Of a DNA stretch of 41,592 nt, positions 25,646-34,067 are shown in pieces. Below the pieces are notes generated by a model. It was not told where the DNA came from. It saw only the letters and a list, made by a program, of their open reading frames with translations, and did not search any database. The stretch is taken from the NCBI GenBank assembly GCA_029976005.1, contig JARKOQ010000234.1, forward strand, positions 1 to 41,592. Direction: 5' to 3'. Position 1 is the first letter of the stretch, and the number at the start of each line of letters is the position of its first letter. Source of the DNA: Aggregatilineales bacterium (GTDB lineage: Bacteria; Chloroflexota; Anaerolineae; Aggregatilineales; Ch27). The translations under genes and the position numbers were made by a program.

Positions 25646-25674
25646 AGTCTAACAAATACCATCTTTATTGTCAA
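25646..25674 (-). promoter_or_regulatory. Promoter of the ctaC-D-E-F operon
   Basis: On the minus strand a perfect TTGACA (25674-25669) and TAGACT (25651-25646) are 17 bases apart. This predicts transcription from about 25639 and a leader of about 70 bases before ctaC. A second, overlapping pair (TTGGCA 25646-25641 and TATGAC 25624-25619, 16-base spacer) is possible. Confidence 0.65.
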
Positions 25675-25720
25675 ATTAAAGCCGGGCAAAAATGAGCAGA
25701 TACCAACGAGGAGGATCGGC

Positions 25721-26473
25721 TCAGGGTTTGCGCGCCGAAATGTGCAGCCAGCCTTCCGGCAGCACCCCGTGCCAGACCCCTGGTTCGGGCGCTTCGCCAA
25801 CGTCCAGCGCCGCCAGGCCATCCGGCCTGGGAGCATCCACCTCATCAGCCCGAAGGTAGGGCAGCGCGAGGACGGAGATCAGGTACTCGAAGGCGGCTTC
25901 CGGGTTGAAGCCCGGTTCCAGCAGCCGCGTCACGAAAGTCAGGTCGGTTTCCGGCCTCAGCACGGGCACAAGCTGGCTGGCATCCCCGGCATAGTGCGCC
26001 TGGAGATCGTCGGGCAGGCTCTCCCGGCCGGTTGGTTGAGGGTCGCGCCGGCGCAGGCGCGCCTGATAGCGCTTAAGCACGTACCGCTCGATAGGCTCCA
26101 CCAGGTCGAGCAATTCCGTGTCGCGCGGCGTGGTGATCATTTGCAGGCGCTGATTGACGTAAAAAGTCAGGTTGGATTCGAAAGCCCCGGTGGTGCGCCC
26201 GCCCTCGTGCAGCCGGTAGGCAAAACCGAGCATCCCGGCCTGAAGCTCGAACGCCAGAGTCCCCAGCCGCCCGCTGAGGTTGCGCATCAGCAGGTGATCG
26301 ACCACCCCCGATTCGCCGATCACCAGCCGGACCCAACCCTGGCGCGGCGCGCTCAGCACCAGACTCGAATAGTACAACCGCTGGCGTCGAATCTGGTTGA
26401 TGTCCCAGATCGCTTCCGGCAAGCCAGCCTGATCCTGCGTTTTCAAAAACACCAGTGCATGTGATTCGCTCAT
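25721..26473 (-). CDS. Unknown cytoplasmic protein next to the caa3 operon
   Basis: I do not recognise this 250-residue protein. It begins MSESHALVFLKTQDQAGLPE and appears to be a mixed alpha/beta soluble protein without signal peptide. An Arg-rich stretch lies at about residues 140-155 (YVLKRYQARLRRRDPQ). The C-terminus is beta-rich and ends VWHGVLPEGWLHISARKP. The frame is open back to 26560 but that part runs through a terminator hairpin, so ATG 26473 is the start. It precedes the ctaC promoter on the same strand. The gap of about 45 bases between its stop and that promoter holds no terminator, so some read-through into the oxidase operon is possible. Confidence 0.7.
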   Translation of the reverse strand: MSESHALVFLKTQDQAGLPEAIWDINQIRRQRLYYSSLVLSAPRQGWVRLVIGESGVVDHLLMRNLSGRLGTLAFELQAGMLGFAYRLHEGGRTTGAFESNLTFYVNQRLQMITTPRDTELLDLVEPIERYVLKRYQARLRRRDPQPTGRESLPDDLQAHYAGDASQLVPVLRPETDLTFVTRLLEPGFNPEAAFEYLISVLALPYLRADEVDAPRPDGLAALDVGEAPEPGVWHGVLPEGWLHISARKP

Positions 26474-26530
26474 ATGCCGATTCTGTCCGAAGAACGCCCT
26501 TTGGCGCAAATCGCGGCGCGCCGTCGACGC

Positions 26531-26557
26531 AAAAGGGGGCGTGCTCGGACGCCCCCT
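26531..26557 (-). terminator. Rho-independent terminator after the molybdenum hydroxylase gene
   Basis: An 8-bp GC stem (GGGGGCGT 26535-26542 with ACGCCCCC 26549-26556) closes a 6-base loop. AAAA at 26531-26534 gives a U-run on the minus-strand transcript. It marks the end of the long leftward array that begins near 38.4 kb. Confidence 0.85.
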
Positions 26558-26587
26558 CATCGTTTCAGGTCACGGATAGCTTCAGGT

Positions 26588-29503
26588 TCAGGCCTTGTGC
26601 AGCGCCCGCCAGACGCGCTCCGGCGTGTACGGCAGCTCGCGGATCCACACCCCGGTGGCGTCGTGAATCGCGCTCGCCAGGGCTGGAGCCACCCCGTCCT
26701 TGGGAATCTCCGCGACCGCCTTGGCTCCGAACGGCCCGGTCGGCTCGTCCGTCTCCACGAAGATTACTTCCAGGGCCGGCATCTCGTCCGCCCGATAGAG
26801 CCGGTAATCGTCGAAGCGCGGGTTGACGATCCGCCCGGCCGCGTCGTAGGCCATCTCCTCGCAGTGAGCGTATCCCAACGCCTGAACCATCCCGCCTTCT
26901 ACCTGCCCGGAAGCCGTGATCGGGTTGATCGCGATCCCGCAGTCGACCACCATCAGCAGCCGCTCGACCGTCACCTGCCCGGTTTCGGTATCCACCAGGA
27001 CTTCGGCAAACTGGGCCGCAAACGGCGGCGGGCTGTCGTAGCTCATGTGCGAGGCCGTCGCCATGATCTGGTGCTGGTCGCCCTGGTGCAGGCTGTGCAG
27101 CGCCACCTGCTCCAGCGTGACAGCACGCCCATCCGGCGCAACCACCCGGCGATCCTCCAGCTCAAGTTCATCGGGGTTGATTCCGCCGAAGAAATGACGC
27201 GCGGCATGGGACACGATCTGCTCCCGGACGTCCATCGCCGCCTTAAAGACCGCCCCGCCGCTGATATAGGTCGTGCTGCTGGCGTACGCCCCGGTATCGA
27301 ACGGCGTAAAGTCGGTATCCGAGGAGTAGATCAGGATGTCCTCCAGCGGCACGCCCAGCACTTCGGCCGCGATTTGGGCCAGCACCGTATCGGAGCCGGT
27401 GCCCAGGTCGGTCGCGCCCACCATCAGGTTGAAGGAGCCGTCGTCGTTGATCTTGATCGAGGCCGCGCCCATATCCAGCCCGGCAATCCCGGAGCCATGC
27501 ATCGCTACCGCCATGCCCAGTCCGCGCTTGACCGGCCCGTCGCCGGGCTTGCCCCGTTTGGCATCCCACCCCATGGCGCGCAGGCCGATGTCGACGCACT
27601 CGGCCAGGCCGCTGGTCTTGATAATCTGCTCGAAGCCTTCGCGCCCCTCGCCCAGCGCCTTGGCCATGACCATGCTGTCCCCGGCCTTGATCCAGTTCTT
27701 GCGCTTGAACTCGATCACGTCCATGCCGAGCTTTTCGGCGATTTCTTCCATATGGATTTCCAGCGCGTACAGCGCCTGCGGCGCGCCGTAGCCCCGGTAA
27801 GCGCCCGGCGTGGGCAGGTTGGTATACACCACGTCGCACACGAACTTGCTGTAGGGCGCGTTATAGGTCGACAGCCCGCGAAAGCCGGAAACCATCTGGA
27901 CGGTCAGGCCGTGCGTGCCATACGCCCCGGTGTTGGCGATGATGGTCAGCTCCGCCGCCGTCACCTGGCCATCCCTGGTGACCCCGGTCTTAAAGCGCAA
28001 GACCTGCGGGTGGCGGCTGCGCGCGCTGGTGAACTCCTGTTCGCGGGTGTATTCGAAGCGCACCGGCCGCCCGGTGGCGATCGTCAGGTGCGCACACAGG
28101 TCCTCGAGCAGCATCTCCTGCTTGCCGCCAAATCCACCGCCGATGCGCGGCTTAATCACCCGGATGCGCCGCACCGGCAGCCCCACCAGCGGGGCCAGCA
28201 TACGGCGCACGTGAAAGGGCACCTGGGTGCTGGTCCGCACCACCAGCCGGTCGTCTTCGTCCCAATAGGTGACGCAGACGTGCGGCTCGATGCTGGCCTG
28301 CTGAACCTGATGGACGCGGTATTCGCCCTCGAAGACGAAATCCGCCTTCCCCCACTGGGCCGCCGCGTCGCCCGCCTCCGCGTGGATATGATGGACGATG
28401 TTACGCGCCCGATCGTGAATCCCGTCCGTGTCCGGCTCGTCGTGCACCAGGGGCGCACCGGGCCGCATGGCTTCTTCCGGATCGAAGACCGCCGGCAGGA
28501 CCTCGTAGTCGACCTGGATCAGGCCAAGCGCTTCCCTGGCAATCTCCGGGGTCTCGGCGGCGACAATCGCCACCCGGTCGCCGACGTGCCGCACCCGGTC
28601 GTCGAGGCTGACCTGATCGTAGGGTTTAGGGTTGGGATAGCTCTGGCCGCCGCTGGCATACTTGACGCGCGGCACGTCCTGGTAGGTCAGGACGGCATGC
28701 ACGCCGGGCAGGGCCCGCGCCGCCGAAGCGTCGATGTGTCTGATCCGGGCGTTAGCGTGCGGGCTGGTCAGCAGGGCCGCGTGGAGCAGGCCCTTCATCT
28801 CGAAATCGTCCGTGAAGACTGCCCGGCCAAGGGCCAGCTTGACGCCGTCCACCTTACGCTCCGGCTTGCCGACCACCCTGCGCGGGGCCAATTCCGGCGG
28901 AGCCACCACCACCGGCCGGGTGCGGGTCTGGACCTGCGGCGTCCCATCCTCGCCCCATCCTGTCTCTGGCCCGGACGGAAATTCGAAGAACTTGCCCGGA
29001 ATCGGAATGGCGCGTTGGAGCGGCTCGAATGGCTCGACCAGCTCGCCGCGCAGCATGGCCGCCGCCCGCAGCACGGCCTGCACCGGCTTGACGTACCCGG
29101 TCTCCCGATCCAGCACGCTCGCCAGCGCCTCGCGCACCTCGGCCTCGGTCGGGTTGGGATTTCGGTCGAGCAGCGCCTTGGCAACCAGCAGTTGGGCGGG
29201 CGTGTTGTAGCCGGATTGGATCGCCCCCGTCTCGAGGAAGGCCTGTTGCAGCGGGTGCATCCGTTCCGCCGTGCCCAACCCTTCCGCCGTCAGAATTGTG
29301 TGGCCCTGGGCCTGGGCGGCCAGCATCAGCAGGCTGTCCACCGGCTGGCCGTCCAGCAGCACGATCGATGCACCGGAGCGGCCGTGTTCGTCGCCAAACT
29401 TGACGCTGAAGTACCCCTGTCGGCGCAGTACCGCCAGCAGCCGGTCGGCCGGATGAATGGAAAGCGTTTTCGATTCGCCGTTGATCGTCAGTGTGATGTC
29501 CAT
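26588..29503 (-). CDS. xdhD: XdhD-like molybdenum hydroxylase with a cluster-less N-terminal ferredoxin domain
   Basis: The 971-residue protein belongs to the xanthine dehydrogenase family and fuses an N-terminal ferredoxin-like domain (about 1-150) to the molybdopterin-binding part (about 250-965). The Mo domain looks intact: IGGGFGGKQE for cofactor contact, GAYRGYGAPQA, and the C-terminal GPFGAKAVAEIP with the expected active-site Glu. All eight Fe-S cysteines are replaced: D38, S43, S46 and L58 for the first cluster, S97, N100, D132 and E134 for the second, while the surrounding fold motifs (e.g. GAIQSGYNTP, RETGY) persist. From memory, E. coli XdhD (YgfN) shows the same degeneration, and this family is linked to selenium-dependent Mo hydroxylases. 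ATG 29503 follows GGAGG; the earlier frame overlaps the FAD-type gene. Substrate is probably a purine, by family only. Confidence 0.85.
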   Translation of the reverse strand: MDITLTINGESKTLSIHPADRLLAVLRRQGYFSVKFGDEHGRSGASIVLLDGQPVDSLLMLAAQAQGHTILTAEGLGTAERMHPLQQAFLETGAIQSGYNTPAQLLVAKALLDRNPNPTEAEVREALASVLDRETGYVKPVQAVLRAAAMLRGELVEPFEPLQRAIPIPGKFFEFPSGPETGWGEDGTPQVQTRTRPVVVAPPELAPRRVVGKPERKVDGVKLALGRAVFTDDFEMKGLLHAALLTSPHANARIRHIDASAARALPGVHAVLTYQDVPRVKYASGGQSYPNPKPYDQVSLDDRVRHVGDRVAIVAAETPEIAREALGLIQVDYEVLPAVFDPEEAMRPGAPLVHDEPDTDGIHDRARNIVHHIHAEAGDAAAQWGKADFVFEGEYRVHQVQQASIEPHVCVTYWDEDDRLVVRTSTQVPFHVRRMLAPLVGLPVRRIRVIKPRIGGGFGGKQEMLLEDLCAHLTIATGRPVRFEYTREQEFTSARSRHPQVLRFKTGVTRDGQVTAAELTIIANTGAYGTHGLTVQMVSGFRGLSTYNAPYSKFVCDVVYTNLPTPGAYRGYGAPQALYALEIHMEEIAEKLGMDVIEFKRKNWIKAGDSMVMAKALGEGREGFEQIIKTSGLAECVDIGLRAMGWDAKRGKPGDGPVKRGLGMAVAMHGSGIAGLDMGAASIKINDDGSFNLMVGATDLGTGSDTVLAQIAAEVLGVPLEDILIYSSDTDFTPFDTGAYASSTTYISGGAVFKAAMDVREQIVSHAARHFFGGINPDELELEDRRVVAPDGRAVTLEQVALHSLHQGDQHQIMATASHMSYDSPPPFAAQFAEVLVDTETGQVTVERLLMVVDCGIAINPITASGQVEGGMVQALGYAHCEEMAYDAAGRIVNPRFDDYRLYRADEMPALEVIFVETDEPTGPFGAKAVAEIPKDGVAPALASAIHDATGVWIRELPYTPERVWRALHKA

Positions 29504-29513
29504 CACGCTCTCA

Positions 29514-30371
29514 TCATCCTCCCTCGGCCAGTTGCTCGCGCGCCTGGAGCAGCGCCCGCCGGGCCAGCAGCCCGGCCATCGCCCGCCGGTAGTCCGCGCT
29601 ACCCCGATAGTCGCCCACTGGGGCGACTTCAGCCCGCACGCCCGCCGCAACGCGCTCGATCTGCTCGTCGGTCAACGCCTGTCCGGCCAGCAAGCCGGCC
29701 GCCCCGGCCAACCGGGCCGGCTCCGGCCCGGCCCCGCACAGCGCGATGCGAGCCGCCTGGACGATCCCCGGCCGGGCCACTTCGAGCGCCGCCATGACGC
29801 CGACAATCGCCTCGTCGCCCGGCGTGCGGGCCACATGGGCCGCGCCCCAAATCTGGCCGGACGCCTCCGGCAGCTCCAGCGCCACGATCAGCCCCTTGCG
29901 CGGCAACCGCGGCTGTTCCACCGCCAGCCCTACCTCAGACAGCGCCAGCCGGTGTTCCTCCGGCAGGGCGAAGACCACCACGGCATCCAAAGCCAGGAGC
30001 GCCGCGATCACTTCCGGCACGCCGGCGGCCAGCTCGATCGCTTCGCCGATGGTGATCATCCGGCGTCGAACGGGCGGCAGCGCGCGCCGCACAGTCTGGC
30101 GCAGCAGCGGCGGCATCTGAGGATGCTCGCCGATAGCCAGCAGCGATACGTTCGCCCCCAGGCTGAGGCCACCGGCGGCAAGACCGCGAATCGCCTGAAG
30201 CTCCGTGATGGCCTGGAGATCGACCACCGCCTCGTAATCCGGCGGTTCAAGGGACGCCAGCCGCAGCGCCCCACCGCTCAGCAGAGCCGTGGAAAGATGC
30301 GGCTGCGAGATCAACCGCACCGCCTCGGCAACCGTCCGAGGGCAGTAATAGCCGCTGGGTTGTCGTGTCAT
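29514..30371 (-). CDS. FAD-binding-subunit-like protein of a molybdenum hydroxylase (YgfM-like), with degenerate flavin motifs
   Basis: The 285-residue product matches the medium (FAD) subunit plan of xanthine/CO dehydrogenases: YYCPRTVAEAVRL at the N-terminus, then the region where LAGGTDLL normally contacts FAD, then the TIGGN motif region, and a C-terminal small domain ending in YRRAMAGLLARRALLQ. Both flavin motifs are altered: LLSGGALRL at about 30-38 and TIGEAIELAAG at 107-117 in place of TIGGNLANASP. FAD binding is therefore doubtful. E. coli YgfM, the partner of XdhD, is similar from memory. GGGAGG before ATG 30371 sets the start; the open frame extends to 30419. It ends 10 bases before xdhD starts and lies 58 bases after the TPR-SH3 gene, so all may be one transcript. 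Confidence 0.78.
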   Translation of the reverse strand: MTRQPSGYYCPRTVAEAVRLISQPHLSTALLSGGALRLASLEPPDYEAVVDLQAITELQAIRGLAAGGLSLGANVSLLAIGEHPQMPPLLRQTVRRALPPVRRRMITIGEAIELAAGVPEVIAALLALDAVVVFALPEEHRLALSEVGLAVEQPRLPRKGLIVALELPEASGQIWGAAHVARTPGDEAIVGVMAALEVARPGIVQAARIALCGAGPEPARLAGAAGLLAGQALTDEQIERVAAGVRAEVAPVGDYRGSADYRRAMAGLLARRALLQAREQLAEGG

Positions 30372-30429
30372 GTGTCCTCCCATCGCAGATTGGATCATCG
30401 CGCCAGTCCGCCACCCCAACGCCCTATGC

Positions 30430-32847
30430 TTACAGCGGCGGGCACTCGGTCAGGGCAACCACCAACTCGCTCAGGATCCAGCCCTGCACCTGCCCGCTGC
30501 CAATAGTGTATGTCACCTGGAACCAGATCCGGTTGTCGTCGCCGCGTGTCTGCTGGTTCACGTTCATCGCCGTGCCCTGGAGCGCCACTCCCAACACGCG
30601 GCTCGTCTGGACGTTTGGCTCGCTGCGGACGTTTACCCCACCCTCGCGCTGGACGAAGACGCGGCACAGCACAGGCGGCGGCGGAGTCACGCTGGCCGTC
30701 ATTGTCATCGACGGCGTCAGCGTAATGGTCGGAGACAGCGTGGGTGACGGTGTATCCGACGCCGTGGGGGTCATGCTGGGTGTGTAGGTTTCCGTCGGGG
30801 TATAGGTATGGGTCGGCGTGTTGGTATGGGTTGGCGTGAGCGACGGCGTGACCGTCCAGCTTGGCGTTACGGTCGGGGAAGGCGTCACCGTCTCGGTCGC
30901 GGTCGCGGTTGCCGTCGGCGTGAAGCTCGGCGTAAAGGTCAGTGTCGGCGTGAAGGTCGCCGTCTCCGTCGGAGGATACAGGATCGCCATCACGGTGGGC
31001 TCCCAGCGCGTCCGGGTTACCATCAGGATGAACAGCCCGATCAGCGCCAGCCCGGCCACGAGCGCGCCCTGGCGCATCAGACGCCCCTGGCGCAGCCCGC
31101 GAACGGCCGTCTCCAGCCGGAGCAAATCGGTCCGCCGGCCCAGGATACGGAACGGCTCTTCCTTGAGCATGCCGATCCAGCGCTCCGCCTCGGCGGCATC
31201 GCGCTGGGCAAGCGCGTTTTCCGCCCGGTCGATGTAGCGCTCCATCAGGTCGTTGACCACGTGGCGGTAGCGCGCATCCTGCGAGAAGCGGCCCAGCGAG
31301 GCCAGCATCCCGCGCGCCTGGGAGAGTTCCGCGTCCACATTCTGGGCGATCAGCGAGCCGGCCCGCTCGATGATGTTGCGCGCTTCCTGCATCTGGGCCT
31401 CGTTCTGGCGCGCCTCCTGAAGCTGCCCGGTCAGGGATTGGTCGCTGGGGTCCAGCCGGACGGCGGCCTCCAGCGCGCGCACAGCCTCCGTGGTCAGACG
31501 CAGGCGTTCCTCCAGCGTCATGGCGCTTTCGGTGCGGGCCACCAGGGCGCGCGACTGATCGTTGAGCTGCGACTTGACGGCATGCAGCCGGCTGTTGGCG
31601 TCCTGCATCAGCGCCGCGAGGCGCGTGCTGCCCGGCAAATTCTGGCGCAGCACCGTCAGCGCATTGATGATCTGCTGAAGCTCCTCGGCGCGCTCGTTCA
31701 ACGTGCCGCTTAAGCCGGCCAGTTGGGCCTGGGCGCGCTCCGCCTGGTGGAGCACCTGGCGGGCCTTGTCCAGCCGTTCCTGGGCCAGCGGATCGGAGGC
31801 AACCACCCGCAGCGCCCCCTCGTACTTGTGGATGGCTTCCTGCCAGTCGTCGTTCGACATCAGCCGGTCGCCATCGCTCAGCATCTCGCGCGACAGGGCC
31901 AGGTCCTGGATCGCCAGCAGCGCCTGCTCGGCATCCTTCCAGGAGGGAATACCCGCCGCCTGGGCGATGTCCCGTGCCTCGCGGTACAGGCGCTCGGCTT
32001 CGTCATAGTTACCCGCGCGGGCCAGCGAATTGGCCCGGTTGTAGGCCACCCGCGCGTCGAACGGGATGCGATGATCGGGCACCACTCCCCGCAGAATATT
32101 CTCCTCGGCCTTCTGCCGGTATTCGAGCGCTGTGGCATGTTCGGCCTGCCGCTCCAGGATGCGATTCGCCAGATCGACCGTCTGCTTATAGTCGCCGGCG
32201 TAGTAGACCTGGGTCATCTGGGCCGCCAGAGCGGACAGATCGACTCCGGGATCGGCGGGTACGGCCTCCGCACGCGCGGCCTCTCGCGGTCTGGGCGGCT
32301 CAGGACGAGTCACTGCCGGGGCGGGCGGTTCCACCACGGGCGGCATCACCACGTCCGGCTCTGGCCTGGCGGGCATGGCGGCATATTCAGCGGGCGGCAG
32401 CGCCTGCCGGATGCCGTAGCGCCGGAACAGCTCCATCACCTTCATGCGCAGCGCACCGCTGCTCGCGGCGGCCTTGGCCAGCAGCGCGATCGTCTCGGCA
32501 TTGTCCGGATCGCGATCCAGCGCATCGGCCAGGATATCGACCGCGTCGTCGATATCGTCCTCGTCCCCGGCCAGTTCGATCCGGATGCGGGCGCGGCGCA
32601 GCAGCCCTCGGACGGCGCTGTCGTCGGCGGGCGGCGCCTGGGGCGCGGACGCGGTCTCGGCCGCGACGTGCTGCGCCAGCAGGTCAAACAGAGTGCGGGC
32701 CTGCGCCTCCAACGGCGTATTGCGGGCCGCGGCCAGCAGGCGGCGCGCCTCCGCCTCCAGCTCGGTTAACAGAGTCGACGCGACGGTGCGGGGCAGCGCT
32801 TCGATTCGGGACTGAAGGTCCGCGAGTTGTTGGGTCAGGTCAGTCAT
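30430..32847 (-). CDS. TPR-rich single-pass membrane protein with Thr/Pro stalk and outer SH3-like domain
   Basis: This 805-residue protein (start ATG 32847, with AGGAG about 17 bases upstream) has a large cytoplasmic part with several TPR-like helices, for example [22 protein letters not shown] near residue 100, [27 protein letters not shown] near 215, and [15 protein letters not shown] near 285. A coiled, helix-rich stretch follows. One TM helix lies at about 587-610 ([17 protein letters not shown]). A Thr/Pro/Ser-rich stalk of about 95 residues leads to a C-terminal domain with [16 protein letters not shown] typical of bacterial SH3 (SH3b) domains, thought to bind peptidoglycan or other polymers. 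It is the third gene of the atypical kinase operon and probably serves as its scaffold. No enzymatic motif is seen. Confidence 0.87.
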   Translation of the reverse strand: MTDLTQQLADLQSRIEALPRTVASTLLTELEAEARRLLAAARNTPLEAQARTLFDLLAQHVAAETASAPQAPPADDSAVRGLLRRARIRIELAGDEDDIDDAVDILADALDRDPDNAETIALLAKAAASSGALRMKVMELFRRYGIRQALPPAEYAAMPARPEPDVVMPPVVEPPAPAVTRPEPPRPREAARAEAVPADPGVDLSALAAQMTQVYYAGDYKQTVDLANRILERQAEHATALEYRQKAEENILRGVVPDHRIPFDARVAYNRANSLARAGNYDEAERLYREARDIAQAAGIPSWKDAEQALLAIQDLALSREMLSDGDRLMSNDDWQEAIHKYEGALRVVASDPLAQERLDKARQVLHQAERAQAQLAGLSGTLNERAEELQQIINALTVLRQNLPGSTRLAALMQDANSRLHAVKSQLNDQSRALVARTESAMTLEERLRLTTEAVRALEAAVRLDPSDQSLTGQLQEARQNEAQMQEARNIIERAGSLIAQNVDAELSQARGMLASLGRFSQDARYRHVVNDLMERYIDRAENALAQRDAAEAERWIGMLKEEPFRILGRRTDLLRLETAVRGLRQGRLMRQGALVAGLALIGLFILMVTRTRWEPTVMAILYPPTETATFTPTLTFTPSFTPTATATATETVTPSPTVTPSWTVTPSLTPTHTNTPTHTYTPTETYTPSMTPTASDTPSPTLSPTITLTPSMTMTASVTPPPPVLCRVFVQREGGVNVRSEPNVQTSRVLGVALQGTAMNVNQQTRGDDNRIWFQVTYTIGSGQVQGWILSELVVALTECPPL
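30690..30976 (-). repeat. Low-complexity Thr/Pro-rich stalk-coding repeat
   Basis: The DNA encodes irregular TPT/TPS-type repeats for about 95 residues within the TPR-SH3 protein. Codon use is skewed to ACC/ACG/CCG and the period is irregular. A similar stretch lies at about 34690-34960 in the 1435-residue kinase protein and a shorter one at 10030-10170. Such stalks are a frequent feature of Chloroflexota surface proteins and may be O-glycosylated. Confidence 0.7.
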
Positions 32848-32887
32848 GCAGGGCCTTGGCTCCTGGAATATCCTTCCGGATTCCCAC

Positions 32888-34027
32888 TCAGGGAATGACA
32901 CGTCGCGCGAGCATGGCGTTGATGGCGCTGAGCAAGCGGCGTAATTCCTGCTCGGTATCCTCGTTAATCCCGTCCTCGATCGCCGCTTCCATCAACAGGT
33001 CTCGCGCCTCGTGAATCGCTTCCTGTCCGGCGCGCAGCTTGCGCAGGCCGGCGCGAATCTGGCCGCGAATTTCCCGCAGCCCGTCTTCCGCCGGGCGATG
33101 CGGAAAATCCCATCCAAGCTGGCGAGCCGCCGCCTCCAACTGCTCGGTGAAGGCTTCGATGCTCTTGTAACCGCGCGCCGCGCCGCGCTGCAAGACGTCC
33201 TGAAGCGCCTTGCTCAGCGTCGGCTCGACCCCGAAATCCAGCGTGCTGATATCCGCGTACCGCTTCTGCATCGCGTCCGGCGAGGCGGGCTGTGACGCCA
33301 GCACCCCCTGGCGCGGAGACAGGCCAGTGAACAGCGGGTAGAGAATCCCCACGCACAGGTGGTGGATATCGGTCTGGAACAACTGGGCCGCCTCGCTGCT
33401 GGTCCCCTCGAACTGGCGCGAGCTGTTCCAGTCGATGATGCGCAGGATTTCGCCGTCCCAGTAGACGTGCTCCAGCTTGTGATCCAGGTAGACGATTCCC
33501 TGCTGGTGGGCCAGCTTGAGCACCGCCGCCAGTTGCAGCGCCAGGTCGATCCCCTCTTCGGTGGGTAGCCGCCAGCGCACTCCGGCCGTGTTCGGCTTCA
33601 TGAGGTAAAGCAGATTCGCGGCGCGCGGCAGCACTTCCAGGGCCAGATACGGACGCCAGCGCCGTTCCGCATACACGTTGGCATCACGAATGAACCCCAG
33701 CACGTCGGCCCGGTAGGAGACGACCTCGCCCATCACCGGCCGTTCGTCGCGGGCCTCGAGATACCCGCAGTCCAGAATCTGCACGACGGATGGGCTTCCG
33801 GCCATCTTCATCAGCAGACTGGCTTCGTTGGCGAAGGCCCGGTATTCCCACGGCGGCTCGTCGGTATAGGCCATGTGCTCCGGCCGCAGCACCTTGAACG
33901 CCACGGTCCGGCCCGTCCGCCGGTCATACGCCTCGACCACGCGGGCATAGTGCCCCAGCGCAAACGTATCGTTGTAGTTACCGACGCGGTAGATCGCGTC
34001 CAACGTCAGAGATTGCACAAAGCTCAT
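32888..34027 (-). CDS. Atypical protein kinase-like protein (DWN/His variant)
   Basis: The 379-residue protein has the outline of a protein kinase with changed motifs. The ATP-anchoring lysine is K45 (VAFKVL). The catalytic loop reads [14 protein letters not shown], keeping D182 and K184 but with His H187 where the metal-binding Asn is expected. The DFG motif reads D199-W200-N201. The Gly-rich loop is degenerate ([13 protein letters not shown]). Residues 300-379 form a helical tail without known domain. It is neither an obvious pseudokinase nor a standard Hanks kinase, and the IDW motif recalls aminoglycoside phosphotransferase-like folds. It lies 40 bases after the 1435-residue kinase protein gene and 40 bases before the TPR-SH3 gene. 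The same His substitution occurs in the upstream kinase, which implies a shared lineage or mechanism. Confidence 0.8.
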   Translation of the reverse strand: MSFVQSLTLDAIYRVGNYNDTFALGHYARVVEAYDRRTGRTVAFKVLRPEHMAYTDEPPWEYRAFANEASLLMKMAGSPSVVQILDCGYLEARDERPVMGEVVSYRADVLGFIRDANVYAERRWRPYLALEVLPRAANLLYLMKPNTAGVRWRLPTEEGIDLALQLAAVLKLAHQQGIVYLDHKLEHVYWDGEILRIIDWNSSRQFEGTSSEAAQLFQTDIHHLCVGILYPLFTGLSPRQGVLASQPASPDAMQKRYADISTLDFGVEPTLSKALQDVLQRGAARGYKSIEAFTEQLEAAARQLGWDFPHRPAEDGLREIRGQIRAGLRKLRAGQEAIHEARDLLMEAAIEDGINEDTEQELRRLLSAINAMLARRVIP

Positions 34028-34067
34028 CCTGAGAATGGTCGCCTTGCCGGTTGCGGGCAGGCAGGCG

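Noticed and set aside
26588..29503. Pseudogene call for the hydroxylase because of lost cysteines
   Set aside because: The frame is intact over 971 codons, the Mo domain motifs are kept, and the same degeneration is found in XdhD-type homologues.
26474..29797. Open frame of 1107 codons antisense to the molybdenum hydroxylase
   Set aside because: Composition and lack of domains mark it as a shadow of the real minus-strand gene.
30690..30976. Tandem repeat or CRISPR-like array
   Set aside because: Repeats are irregular, coding, and explained by a Thr/Pro-rich stalk; there are no conserved direct repeats with unique spacers.
32888..34027. Simple pseudokinase call
   Set aside because: The ATP lysine, catalytic Asp and the Asp of the DFG position are all present, so activity cannot be excluded.
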